DNA of 21,257 nucleotides, from assembly GCA_023266715.1 (NCBI GenBank), contig JAHFPK010000014.1:1-21257 (forward strand), given 5' to 3'. Positions 6,071 through 13,284 of this stretch are shown one piece after another (the first letter of the stretch is position 1; each line of letters starts with the position of its first letter). This stretch comes from Hyphomicrobiales bacterium (GTDB lineage Bacteria > Pseudomonadota > Alphaproteobacteria > Rhizobiales > Aestuariivirgaceae). The position numbers and the translations under genes were made by a program. The notes under the pieces were generated by a model, which worked only from the letters and a program-made list of their open reading frames with translations, was not told where the DNA came from and searched no databases.

Positions 6071-6964
6071 ATGCACCATTCATCTAACTTGCGCGGTATT
6101 GTTTTTATGGTTCTGGCTGGCGGCACCTTTGTTGCCAACGACAGCTTCATGAAACTTGTGCTCGCCGATACGCCGCCCATGCAGGTGCTGTTGATGCGTG
6201 GCATGGCGGCCACCCTCTGGTGCCTGCCCCTGGTCTTCATATTGGGTTACGGCCGTGACATTCACCGCGTCTTCAATCCCTGGGTACTGCTTCGTGCCGC
6301 ATTTGAAATTCTCGCCGTTACCAGTTTTATTTTGGCGCTCAACCATATGCCCATCGGTGATATCACCGCGATTTTCCAGATATCTCCCCTTTTTGTGGTC
6401 ATCGGCGTTTCGCTGATCTGGGGCGAAAAAATTGGGCCAATACGCACAGCGCTCATTGCACTGGGGCTCACCGGCGCACTCTTGGTTGCCCAACCGGGCA
6501 GTACCAGCGCTTCGCCCTACGCGGCGTTTGGTTTTCTCACGGCCATTGGTTCGGCCTTGCGGGATCTCGCGGGCAGGAAAGTGCCCCACGGAATTCCAGG
6601 GATTGTTGTGGCCCTGACGACCATTATCGCCGTGATGGCAGTTGCAGGGCTTTCCACTGTTAGTTTTGAGACTTGGGTTCCGCCGAGCAACGCCAACATC
6701 CTCAAGATGCTGGCAGCGGGGTTATTTCTGGTTGGCGGCCACACCTTCGTATTTCTGGCCTTCCGCTTTGCCAAGGCGGCGGCGGTCGCACCCTTCTATT
6801 ACACCTTCACCCTGTGGGCGATGCTCTCAGGCCTTGTAGTTTTTGGCGACATTCCGAACTGGCTTTCCATCATTGGTATCGTGTTCATCCTTGGAAGCGG
6901 CCTCGCCAGCGTGGCACTCGACCAGCGCACAAAAAACAAGGGCAGGATTGCTCCTGCCCTTTGA
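6071..6964 (+). CDS. EamA/DMT superfamily transporter
   Basis: A 297-residue inner-membrane protein with about ten hydrophobic segments arranged as two EamA repeats (approximately 8-140 and 150-285). Characteristic pieces are GGTFVANDSFMKL in helix 1, LLMRGMAATLW, ALNHMPIGDITAIFQISPLFV and, in the second half, FRFAKAAAVAPFYYTFTLWA followed by GDIPNWLSIIGIVFILGSG. Family members mostly export amino acids or other metabolites, but substrate cannot be read from sequence. No clear ribosome binding site precedes the ATG; translation could also begin at 6107. The last codons overlap the terminator of the opposing ribosomal operon. Confidence 0.9.
   Translation: MHHSSNLRGIVFMVLAGGTFVANDSFMKLVLADTPPMQVLLMRGMAATLWCLPLVFILGYGRDIHRVFNPWVLLRAAFEILAVTSFILALNHMPIGDITAIFQISPLFVVIGVSLIWGEKIGPIRTALIALGLTGALLVAQPGSTSASPYAAFGFLTAIGSALRDLAGRKVPHGIPGIVVALTTIIAVMAVAGLSTVSFETWVPPSNANILKMLAAGLFLVGGHTFVFLAFRFAKAAAVAPFYYTFTLWAMLSGLVVFGDIPNWLSIIGIVFILGSGLASVALDQRTKNKGRIAPAL
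6938..6961 (-). terminator. Intrinsic terminator of the ribosomal operon, inside the DMT gene
   Basis: A perfect 10-base stem AAGGGCAGGA (6938-6947) and TCCTGCCCTT (6952-6961) with loop TTGC. On the minus strand it is followed by a U-tract from the A-run at 6931-6936, so it is oriented to end transcription coming from rplQ, whose stop is 25 bases before it. It lies wholly within the last codons of the plus-strand transporter gene. Confidence 0.9.
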
Positions 6965-6985
6965 AACTTCAACGCGTGGAAAAAC

Positions 6986-7417
6986 TTACGCTGCTACTGC
7001 TTCCTTGGATTCCTCACCCGACTTCATCGTCGGACCCGAATCCTTGCCCTTTTCAGCTGGATCACGATCCACAAACTCAATCACAGCCAGAGGCGCATTG
7101 TCGCCAACGCGGAAACCCGCCTTCATGATGCGGGCATAGCCGCCCTTGCGGTCCTTGAAGCGGGCGGCAAGAATGTCAAACAGCTTCTTCACCTGGGTTT
7201 CATCACGCACTTGGCTCATCGCCTGACGCCGCGCATGCAGCCCGCCCTTCTTGGCCAGCGTAATCAGCTTCTCGATGACCGGGCGTAAATCCTTGGCCTT
7301 TGGCAAAGTGGTTACGATCTGCTCATGTTTGATCAATGCCGCCGACATGTTGGCAAACATCGCCAAACGATGGGGCACCGTGCGGTTGAACCGACGACCT
7401 CTAAAACCATGACGCAT
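6986..7417 (-). CDS. rplQ: 50S ribosomal protein L17
   Basis: A 143-residue bL17, lining the peptide exit tunnel region of the large subunit. The N-terminus MRHGFRGRRFNRTVPHR and ALIKHEQIVTTLPKAKDLRP are the family hallmarks; GGYARIMKAGFRVGDNAP follows. The C-terminal 25 residues are a polar, Ala/Glu/Lys-rich tail usual in alphaproteobacteria. A strong AAGGAGA precedes the ATG. It is the last gene of the operon, 47 bases after rpoA, and is followed by the terminator at 6938-6961. Confidence 0.97.
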   Translation of the reverse strand: MRHGFRGRRFNRTVPHRLAMFANMSAALIKHEQIVTTLPKAKDLRPVIEKLITLAKKGGLHARRQAMSQVRDETQVKKLFDILAARFKDRKGGYARIMKAGFRVGDNAPLAVIEFVDRDPAEKGKDSGPTMKSGEESKEAVAA

Positions 7418-7464
7418 AACCGTTCTCCTTAAACCCGCCCCGCCGCAGCAAGACGCTTCTTAAA

Positions 7465-8487
7465 TTAGTAATGGGTTTCAAATTTCTTGGCGAGGTCTTC
7501 GATGTTCTCCGGCGGCCAGTTCGGCACTTCCATGCCGAGGTGCAACCCCATCTGGGCCAGGACTTCCTTGATCTCGTTCAGCGACTTGCGTCCGAAGTTC
7601 GGCGTACGGAGCATCTCCGCTTCCGACTTCTGGATGAGGTCACCGATGTAGACGATGTTGTCGTTCTTCAGGCAGTTGGCCGAGCGTACCGAAAGCTCAA
7701 GCTCATCAACCTTCTTGAGAAGGGCTGCGTTGAACTCCAGCTCAGGGCGAACTTCTTCAAGCACGACCTTGGAAGGCTCGGCAAAGTTGATGAACACCGT
7801 GAGCTGGTCCTGCAGGATGCGCGCCGCATAGGCCACGGCATCTTCCGGTGTCATCGAACCATCGGTTTCAACCGTCATGATCAGCTTGTCATAGTCAAGA
7901 ATTTGGCCCTCGCGGGTATTCTCGATCTTGTAGGACACGCGGCGCACCGGGCTGTAAATTGAATCAACCGGGATCAAGCCAATGGGCGCATCTTCCGGGC
8001 GGTTGCGCTCGGAGGATACATAGCCCTTGCCCGTATTGACAGTGAATTCCATGCGCACTTCTGCGCCTTCGTCCAATGTGCAAATCACGTGCTCAGGGTT
8101 GAGCACATGAATGTCCGCTGTCTGCTGAATGTCGCCAGCGCGCACCACGCCAGGGCCTTCCTTGCGAAGGCTCACCCGCTTGGGGCCTTCCGCATGCATG
8201 GCCAAGGCAATTTCCTTGATGTTCAAGACAATGTCGGTCACGTCTTCGCGCACACCGGCGATGGATGAGAACTCATGCAACACGCCGTCAATCTGCACCG
8301 AAGAAACTGCCGCACCCTGAAGTGACGACAGAAGGATGCGCCGCAACGCATTGCCAAGGGTCGTGCCAAAGCCCCGCTCTAAAGGCTCAGCCACCATTGT
8401 GGCAACCTTCCGGCGTTCGCGGCCCGGCTGAATGTCGAGCTTGGTTGGGCGGATGAGTTCCTGCCAATTCTTTTGATTTACATGCAT
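7465..8487 (-). CDS. rpoA: RNA polymerase alpha subunit
   Basis: 340 residues. The N-terminal domain (about 1-235) contains GNALRRILLSS for dimerisation and core assembly. The C-terminal domain (about 255-325) carries VRSANCLKNDNI with Arg268, equivalent to the DNA-binding Arg265 of E. coli, and RTPNFGRKSLNEIKEVL. It binds UP elements and activators. The ATG at 8487 has only a weak purine stretch upstream; the beginning MHVNQKNWQELIRP aligns with the usual start. A 98-base gap with possible hairpins separates it from rpsK. Confidence 0.98.
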   Translation of the reverse strand: MHVNQKNWQELIRPTKLDIQPGRERRKVATMVAEPLERGFGTTLGNALRRILLSSLQGAAVSSVQIDGVLHEFSSIAGVREDVTDIVLNIKEIALAMHAEGPKRVSLRKEGPGVVRAGDIQQTADIHVLNPEHVICTLDEGAEVRMEFTVNTGKGYVSSERNRPEDAPIGLIPVDSIYSPVRRVSYKIENTREGQILDYDKLIMTVETDGSMTPEDAVAYAARILQDQLTVFINFAEPSKVVLEEVRPELEFNAALLKKVDELELSVRSANCLKNDNIVYIGDLIQKSEAEMLRTPNFGRKSLNEIKEVLAQMGLHLGMEVPNWPPENIEDLAKKFETHY

Positions 8488-8528
8488 TTTGCTATCCCGT
8501 GGATTTCCCGGATGAACAACAATATGCT

Positions 8529-8569
8529 CCCCGGTTCTCGGCCTCTTTTACCGGGCTCCCTTGCGGGGA
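8529..8569 (-). promoter_or_regulatory. Possible hairpin in the rpoA leader
   Basis: In the 98-base rpsK-rpoA gap, CCCGGT (8530-8535) can pair with ACCGGG (8550-8555), and TCCCC (8528-8532) could instead pair with GGGGA (8565-8569). The two pairings compete. It is a G+C-rich spacer, so chance pairing is possible; a role in setting rpoA translation is only inferred. Confidence 0.25.
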
Positions 8570-8585
8570 ACCCATCACTAACCCG

Positions 8586-8975
8586 TTAGACGCGGCGCCG
8601 CTTTGGTGGGCGGCAGCCATTGTGCGGAATGGGTGTCACATCGCGAATGGACGTCACCTGAAGGCCACAGGCCTGCAAGGCACGCAAAGCTGATTCACGG
8701 CCCGAACCCGGACCCGTGACTTCAACTTCCACCGTCCGCATGCCATGCTCCATGGCGGCGCGCGCAACCTGTTCGCCAGCCATCTGTGCAGCATAGGGAG
8801 TTGATTTACGTGACCCCTTGAAGCCCAGCTTGCCAGCCGAGGCCCAGACAATGGTGTTGCCCTGAACATCGGTAATGGTGATCATTGTGTTGTTGAACGA
8901 TGAATTGACGTGAACCACGCCAGACGAGATATTCTTGCGCTCTTTGCGGCGCGGACGTGCTGCTTCTTTAGCCAT
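8586..8975 (-). CDS. rpsK: 30S ribosomal protein S11
   Basis: 129 residues, the normal length for uS11, which forms the platform of the small subunit around the E site and mRNA exit. Typical motifs are GVVHVNSSFNNTMITITD, GSRKSTPYAAQ and the ending TPIPHNGCRPPKRRRV. The ATG at 8975 lies 11 bases after the rpsM stop, with AAGGG further upstream. Confidence 0.98.
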   Translation of the reverse strand: MAKEAARPRRKERKNISSGVVHVNSSFNNTMITITDVQGNTIVWASAGKLGFKGSRKSTPYAAQMAGEQVARAAMEHGMRTVEVEVTGPGSGRESALRALQACGLQVTSIRDVTPIPHNGCRPPKRRRV

Positions 8976-8986
8976 GATCTAAGCCC

Positions 8987-9355
8987 TTACTTCTTCTTGC
9001 CGGCGATGGCCTTAGCGGGGCCCTTGCGTGTACGTGCGTTGGTGTGGGTGCGCTGGCCGCGAACCGGCAGCCCTTTGCGGTGGCGCGTGCCACGGTAGCA
9101 GCCGAGATCAACTAAACGCTTGATATTGATGGAAACTTCACGACGAAGATCGCCTTCCACCACATAATCGCGGTCAATCACTTCGCGGATTGCCAAAACC
9201 TCGGCATCGCTCAGTTCATTCACCCGCTTGGAATGAGGTATCTTAACCTTGTCCATGATTTCGACCGCATTAACCGGGCCGATTCCATGGATATAACGCA
9301 GCGCAATAACGGCGCGTTTATTGGTTGGTATATTTACGCCTGCAATACGGGCCAC
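8987..9355 (-). CDS. rpsM: 30S ribosomal protein S13
   Basis: 122 residues, usual for uS13, which sits in the head of the small subunit, contacts the P-site tRNA with its basic tail and forms bridges to the large subunit. ARIAGVNIPTNKRAVIAL and RGTRHRKGLPVRGQRT are diagnostic. The start is GTG at 9355, seven bases after a strong AGGAG. It is preceded by an unusually long 194-base gap with hairpins, the largest break in the operon. Confidence 0.98.
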   Translation of the reverse strand: MARIAGVNIPTNKRAVIALRYIHGIGPVNAVEIMDKVKIPHSKRVNELSDAEVLAIREVIDRDYVVEGDLRREVSINIKRLVDLGCYRGTRHRKGLPVRGQRTHTNARTRKGPAKAIAGKKK

Positions 9356-9378
9356 TCTTTTTCTCCTAAGCTTTCCAA

Positions 9379-9393
9379 GGACTTAACCAGTCC
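9379..9393 (-). promoter_or_regulatory. Small hairpin just before the rpsM ribosome binding site
   Basis: GGACT (9379-9383) and AGTCC (9389-9393) form a five-base stem with a five-base loop; two CC/GG pairs can add outside an internal loop. It ends about a dozen bases before the rpsM Shine-Dalgarno, where folding or protein binding could affect initiation. Confidence 0.35.
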
Positions 9394-9446
9394 AAGGGCG
9401 CATTTTCGTTGTAGTCTCACCTGACGCTTCAATAGCACAAAGCCAC

Positions 9447-9472
9447 GCTCTGGGAGGTTTCCCTCCCCAAGC
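9447..9472 (-). promoter_or_regulatory. GNRA-capped hairpin in the adk-rpsM gap
   Basis: On the minus strand GGGAGG-GAAA-CCTCCC forms a six-base G+C stem closed by a GAAA tetraloop; four more pairs (one of them G-T) extend it beyond a G-A mismatch (9447-9451 with 9468-9472). No U-run follows, so it is not an ordinary terminator. It may be a leader element, processing site or protein-binding site for the rpsM-rpsK-rpoA-rplQ segment. Confidence 0.5.
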
Positions 9473-9549
9473 CAGCTCTTATGCAGACCAAGATAGTGCG
9501 GTTCATTAGGCTGGAATCGCTTACGCGTCAACCTGATTGACCTACAAAA

Positions 9550-10206
9550 TTAGCCCTCTATCCCATCAAGTATGCGTCCGATCGAGGCAGTCACCATTTT
9601 GATGTCTGCCATGCCGTCCACACTGTGCAAATTGCCCCGTTTGGCGTAGTAACTTACCAGCGGTGCCGTCTGCTCGTTGTATACCTTCAGGCGGTCTCTC
9701 ACCGTCTTTTCGTTGTCGTCGGCGCGGCGGATGAACTCGGTTCCCCCGCACACATCGCAAACCCCGTCAACCTTTGGCCTGGCAAAGCTGTCGTGATAGC
9801 CCGTGCCGCACTTGGCGCAGGTGAAGCGGCCAGAAATACGCTTCACCAGTTCTTCGTCCTCGACCTTCATTTCAATCACGGCGTCAAGCTTTTGTCCGCG
9901 CTTCGCTAACATTGAATCCAGGGCCTCGGCCTGCGCCGGCGTTCTGGGAAACCCGTCGAACACCACGCCCTTCTTGACGTCGGGCTGGTCCATCCGCTCA
10001 GCCACGACTGCCAGAATGACCTCATCGGACACCAGATCGCCGCGATCCATGATCGCTTTGGCTTTAAGTCCCATATCACTTCCCGCAGCAACGGCCGCCC
10101 GCAGCATGTCGCCGGTTGAAAGCTGTTTTAGCCCGTGGGATTCTTCCAGAACCTTGGCTTGCGTACCCTTACCGGCGCCCGGAGGTCCGAGAAGAATGAT
10201 GTTCAT
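9550..10206 (-). CDS. adk: Adenylate kinase, zinc-finger LID type
   Basis: 218 residues; it interconverts ATP, AMP and ADP in the cytoplasm. The P-loop GPPGAGKGT is at 7-15, the AMP-binding region holds STGDMLRAA, and FDGFPRT is at about 83-89. The long LID carries four cysteines, Cys130, Cys133, Cys150 and Cys153 (CAKC and CDVC), a structural zinc site as in Gram-positive enzymes and some alphaproteobacterial ones, and unlike E. coli. Its ATG overlaps the secY stop by four bases (ATGA). Confidence 0.97.
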   Translation of the reverse strand: MNIILLGPPGAGKGTQAKVLEESHGLKQLSTGDMLRAAVAAGSDMGLKAKAIMDRGDLVSDEVILAVVAERMDQPDVKKGVVFDGFPRTPAQAEALDSMLAKRGQKLDAVIEMKVEDEELVKRISGRFTCAKCGTGYHDSFARPKVDGVCDVCGGTEFIRRADDNEKTVRDRLKVYNEQTAPLVSYYAKRGNLHSVDGMADIKMVTASIGRILDGIEG

Positions 10207-11534
10207 TTCCGGCTGCCGCGCAGCTTCGATTTCTTGATCAAACCTTCATACTGCTGGGCATAGAGATGGCCTTGCAATTGCGCCACCGTATCCATGGTGA
10301 CACTCACGACGATGAGCAGCGAGGTGCCGCCGAAATAGAACGGCACACCGGAATAGCCGATGAGCAGTTCTGGCAGCAAACACACTACCGAAAGATACAA
10401 CCCGCCAATGACCGTAATGCGTGTCAACACGTAATCGAGATATTCAGCCGTGCGTTCGCCTGGGCGGATACCCGGAACAAAGCCGCCATATTTCTTAAGG
10501 TTCTCAGCCGTTTCCTTGGGATTGAACATGATCGAGGTATAGAAGAACGCGAAAAAGACAATCAGCATCACATAGAGAATAAGAAACAGCGGTTTGCCGT
10601 GGCCAAGCAGGGAAGTGATTGAAATCAGCCAGTCAGGCCCATTGCCTGCGCTGAAATTTGCAACCGTAATTGGCAGCAGCAAAAGTGATGAGGCAAAGAT
10701 CGGCGGAATAACGCCTGCCGTATTCAATTTGAGCGGCAAGTGCGAACTGTCGCCCTGGAACATTTTCTGGCCGACCTGGCGCTTCGGATATTGAATGAGA
10801 AGGCGCCGCTGGGCCCGCTCAAATAACACGATAAAGGCTACAACAGCGAGCGCCATGACCATGATGCCAAGCACAAGGAAGGTGGACATCTGCCCCGTCC
10901 GGCCCAGTTCCAGCATGGCCGCAATGCCGCTTGGGAGGCCAGCGACAATGCCGGAGAAAATAATCAGCGAAATACCGTTGCCGATGCCGCGTGAAGTGAT
11001 CTGCTCACCCAGCCACATTAGAAACACGGTGCCGCCCGTCAATGTAATGACCGTACTCGCGCGAAAGAACATGCCGGGATCGGTCACAAGCGTCCCCTGC
11101 CCCTCAAGCCCGATGGCAATGCCATAGGCCTGCAACGCAGCCAGAACTACCGTGCCGTAGCGCGTATACTGGTTCATTTTCTTGCGGCCGGATTCACCCT
11201 CCTTCTTGAGCGCCTCAAGGTGGGGCGAAACCGTTGTCATCAGTTGAATGATAATTGATGCCGAAATATAGGGCATGATGTTGAGAGCAAAAATTGCCAT
11301 GCGGCCAAGTGCACCGCCTGCCATGCCGTTCACCCAGCCTAGAATGCCCGCCGTATTTTGGGCCGCAAATTTTGCCAGCTGGACGGTGTCAATACCGGGA
11401 ATGGGAATGTAGGTGCCGAGGCGATAAACGACGAGGGCAGCCAAGGTGAACCAGATGCGGCTCTTCAAATCCTCGGATTTGGCCAATGCCCCGAAATTCA
11501 GGTTTGCCGCAAGTTGTTCAGCTGCCGATGCCAT
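10203..11534 (-). CDS. secY: SecY, protein translocase channel subunit
   Basis: 443 residues with about ten membrane helices: the central pore subunit of the SecYEG translocon in the inner membrane. The family signature is visible as YRLGTYIPIPGID near the start, GGALGRMAIFALNIMPYISASIIIQL in two parts around helix 2, and FNPKETAENLKKYGGFVPGIRPG in the cytoplasmic loop. A 63-base gap after rplO contains a six-base hairpin (11546-11551 with 11559-11564) just before an AAGGA ribosome binding site. The stop overlaps adk. Confidence 0.98.
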   Translation of the reverse strand: MASAAEQLAANLNFGALAKSEDLKSRIWFTLAALVVYRLGTYIPIPGIDTVQLAKFAAQNTAGILGWVNGMAGGALGRMAIFALNIMPYISASIIIQLMTTVSPHLEALKKEGESGRKKMNQYTRYGTVVLAALQAYGIAIGLEGQGTLVTDPGMFFRASTVITLTGGTVFLMWLGEQITSRGIGNGISLIIFSGIVAGLPSGIAAMLELGRTGQMSTFLVLGIMVMALAVVAFIVLFERAQRRLLIQYPKRQVGQKMFQGDSSHLPLKLNTAGVIPPIFASSLLLLPITVANFSAGNGPDWLISITSLLGHGKPLFLILYVMLIVFFAFFYTSIMFNPKETAENLKKYGGFVPGIRPGERTAEYLDYVLTRITVIGGLYLSVVCLLPELLIGYSGVPFYFGGTSLLIVVSVTMDTVAQLQGHLYAQQYEGLIKKSKLRGSRK

Positions 11535-11597
11535 GTCGTATCCTTGAGCTTTGGTTACAAGCTCCCTATGTGGGGTGGCCAGTTAACCCGTGCAACC

Positions 11598-12083
11598 TTA
11601 CTTTGCTTCCGCAGGCGCCTCGACTGGACGCAATACCTTGACACTGCCGCCAGCCTTTTCAACCGCGGCAATGGCCCCCTTTGTGGCGTAAAACACCTCA
11701 AAAGCGAGCTTTGATTTGAACTCGCCCTTGGCTAACAGGCGTACCCCGCCGAGGGGGCGTGAAATAACGCCGGCAGCGATCAGGCTCGCCGCTGTAACGG
11801 CGGCCTTGCTATCGAGCTTCTTGGCATCAATGGCCGCCTGGACAGTTTGAAGATTAACCTCGTTATAGGAAACCAGGTTCGGCTTGTTGAAGCCGCGCTT
11901 TGGCAAACGTCGGTAAATTGGCATCTGTCCGCCTTCAAAGCCGGCTTTAGCGCCGCCCTTGCGTGCCGTTTGGCCCTTGCCGCCGCGACCAGCAGTCTTG
12001 CCAAGGCCTGAACCTAGGCCACGGCCCACGCGTTTGCGGATTTTGCGGGCACCGGCATTATCGGCAATTTCATTAAGCTTCAT
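11598..12083 (-). CDS. rplO: 50S ribosomal protein L15
   Basis: 161 residues. uL15 is a late-assembly protein with a long glycine- and arginine-rich N-terminal arm, visible as RKRVGRGLGSGLGKTAGRGG and KGGAKAGFEGGQMPIYRRLP; the globular C-terminal part includes KVLRPVEAP. The C-terminus has a short Ala/Glu extension. AAGGA precedes the ATG; the gene is 17 bases after rpmD. Confidence 0.97.
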   Translation of the reverse strand: MKLNEIADNAGARKIRKRVGRGLGSGLGKTAGRGGKGQTARKGGAKAGFEGGQMPIYRRLPKRGFNKPNLVSYNEVNLQTVQAAIDAKKLDSKAAVTAASLIAAGVISRPLGGVRLLAKGEFKSKLAFEVFYATKGAIAAVEKAGGSVKVLRPVEAPAEAK

Positions 12084-12100
12084 TGTCGTATTCCTTAAAC

Positions 12101-12295
12101 CTATTCGACCACGCGAACCAGATGCAAAACCTTGGCAATCATGCCGCGAACCGCAGGCGTGTCATTGAGCGTTGAACGCCGGTTGATCTTGTTGAGGCCG
12201 AGGCCAACCAATGTGGCGCGCTGGTCAGCCGGACGCCGCTGCGGGCTGGCGAACTGCATAACCGTTACTGTCTTTGCTGCTGGGGCTTTGGCCAT
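12101..12295 (-). CDS. rpmD: 50S ribosomal protein L30
   Basis: 64 residues, standard size for bacterial uL30. TVTVMQFASPQRRPADQRAT followed by LGLNKINRRSTLNDTPAVRG is the family pattern (usually VGLGL...HTV.R.DTPAVRGM). The N-terminus has a short Ala-rich addition. It lies between rpsE and rplO as in all spc operons, with GAGGA ten or so bases before the start. Confidence 0.96.
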   Translation of the reverse strand: MAKAPAAKTVTVMQFASPQRRPADQRATLVGLGLNKINRRSTLNDTPAVRGMIAKVLHLVRVVE

Positions 12296-12312
12296 AATTT
12301 TTGATCCTCGAC

Positions 12313-12879
12313 TTATTCTACTGCTGCATCAGGGTCACGGCGACGCAACACATCGCTCACCTTTTTGCCGCGGCGCGCCGCCACCGAACGGGGGCTCGTC
12401 TGCTTCTTCAAGGCGTCAAATGTTGCACGTACCATGTTATAGGGGTTCGATGAACCCTTGGACTTGGCCACAACATCGGCGACGCCTACCGATTCGAATA
12501 CGGCGCGCATCGGACCACCTGCAATGATGCCGGTGCCGGGAGGTGCGGCACGTAAAGTAACTTTGCCTGCGCCCCAACGTCCGTCAATGTCATGATGCAA
12601 AGTGCGGCCCTCGCGCAAAGGCACACGAATGAGCGTGCGCTTGGCGCCTTCCGTTGCCTTGCGAACGGCTTCCGGCACTTCCCGCGCCTTGCCATGCCCA
12701 AAGCCAACGCGGCCCTTCTGGTCGCCCACAACCACAAGCGCTGCAAAGCCGAAGCGCTTGCCGCCCTTCACAACCTTCGCAACACGATTGATGTGCACGA
12801 GTTTGTCGAGGAACTCGCTGTCGCGCTCCTCGCGGTTGTCCCTGCGATCTCCGCCCCGTTCGCTACGTTCTTTAGCCAT
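12313..12879 (-). CDS. rpsE: 30S ribosomal protein S5
   Basis: 188 residues. uS5 helps maintain decoding accuracy and forms part of the mRNA entry channel. The N-terminal double-stranded-RNA-binding fold at about 23-86 (FLDKLVHINRVAKVVKGGKR, GDQKGRVGFGHGKA) and the C-terminal domain with GTGIIAGGPMRAVFE and NPYNMVRATFDAL are clear. A charged tail rich in Arg, Glu and Asp precedes the first domain. The Shine-Dalgarno is weak. Confidence 0.98.
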   Translation of the reverse strand: MAKERSERGGDRRDNREERDSEFLDKLVHINRVAKVVKGGKRFGFAALVVVGDQKGRVGFGHGKAREVPEAVRKATEGAKRTLIRVPLREGRTLHHDIDGRWGAGKVTLRAAPPGTGIIAGGPMRAVFESVGVADVVAKSKGSSNPYNMVRATFDALKKQTSPRSVAARRGKKVSDVLRRRDPDAAVE

Positions 12880-12909
12880 GTGTTATCTGCCTGTTCGCCA
12901 CTGATCGGA

Positions 12910-13272
12910 TTAGAAATTCAGTCCACATTCGCGCGCCGCTTCCGCCAGCGCTTTGACACGCCCGTGGAAAATATAGCCGCCGCGATCGAAGACCACGTTC
13001 TTGATGCCTGCCTTGAGGGCGCGCTCGGCCACAAGCTTGCCAATTTGGCTCGCTGCCGCTATGTCCGCACCTGTTTTCTTGGCCGACTTGAAACCTTCTT
13101 CCAACGTTGATGCCGAAGCGACGGTTACGCCCTTCGTATCATCGATGATCTGTGCATAAATGTTCTTGCTCGAACGGAATACGGAAAGCCGCGGGCGCAA
13201 ATTGCCGCGCGCTGCCAGTGTCTTGCGGACACGAATGGTTCGCCGTTTGAGGGGAGTGATTTTCGTAGCCAT
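12910..13272 (-). CDS. rplR: 50S ribosomal protein L18
   Basis: 120 residues. uL18 binds 5S rRNA with L5 in the central protuberance. RRTIRVRKTLAARGNLRPRL, RSSKNIYAQIIDD, and the ending FDRGGYIFHGRVKALAEAAR match the family. The ATG has only a weak GGTGG upstream. It is 12 bases after rplF and 30 before rpsE. Confidence 0.98.
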   Translation of the reverse strand: MATKITPLKRRTIRVRKTLAARGNLRPRLSVFRSSKNIYAQIIDDTKGVTVASASTLEEGFKSAKKTGADIAAASQIGKLVAERALKAGIKNVVFDRGGYIFHGRVKALAEAARECGLNF

Positions 13273-13284
13273 TTATACCACCAA

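Noticed and set aside
9334..9531. 65-residue minus-strand frame in the adk-rpsM gap
   Set aside because: It overlaps the start of rpsM in another frame, covers the hairpins, and has no ribosome binding site or known family. It is not rpmJ or infA.
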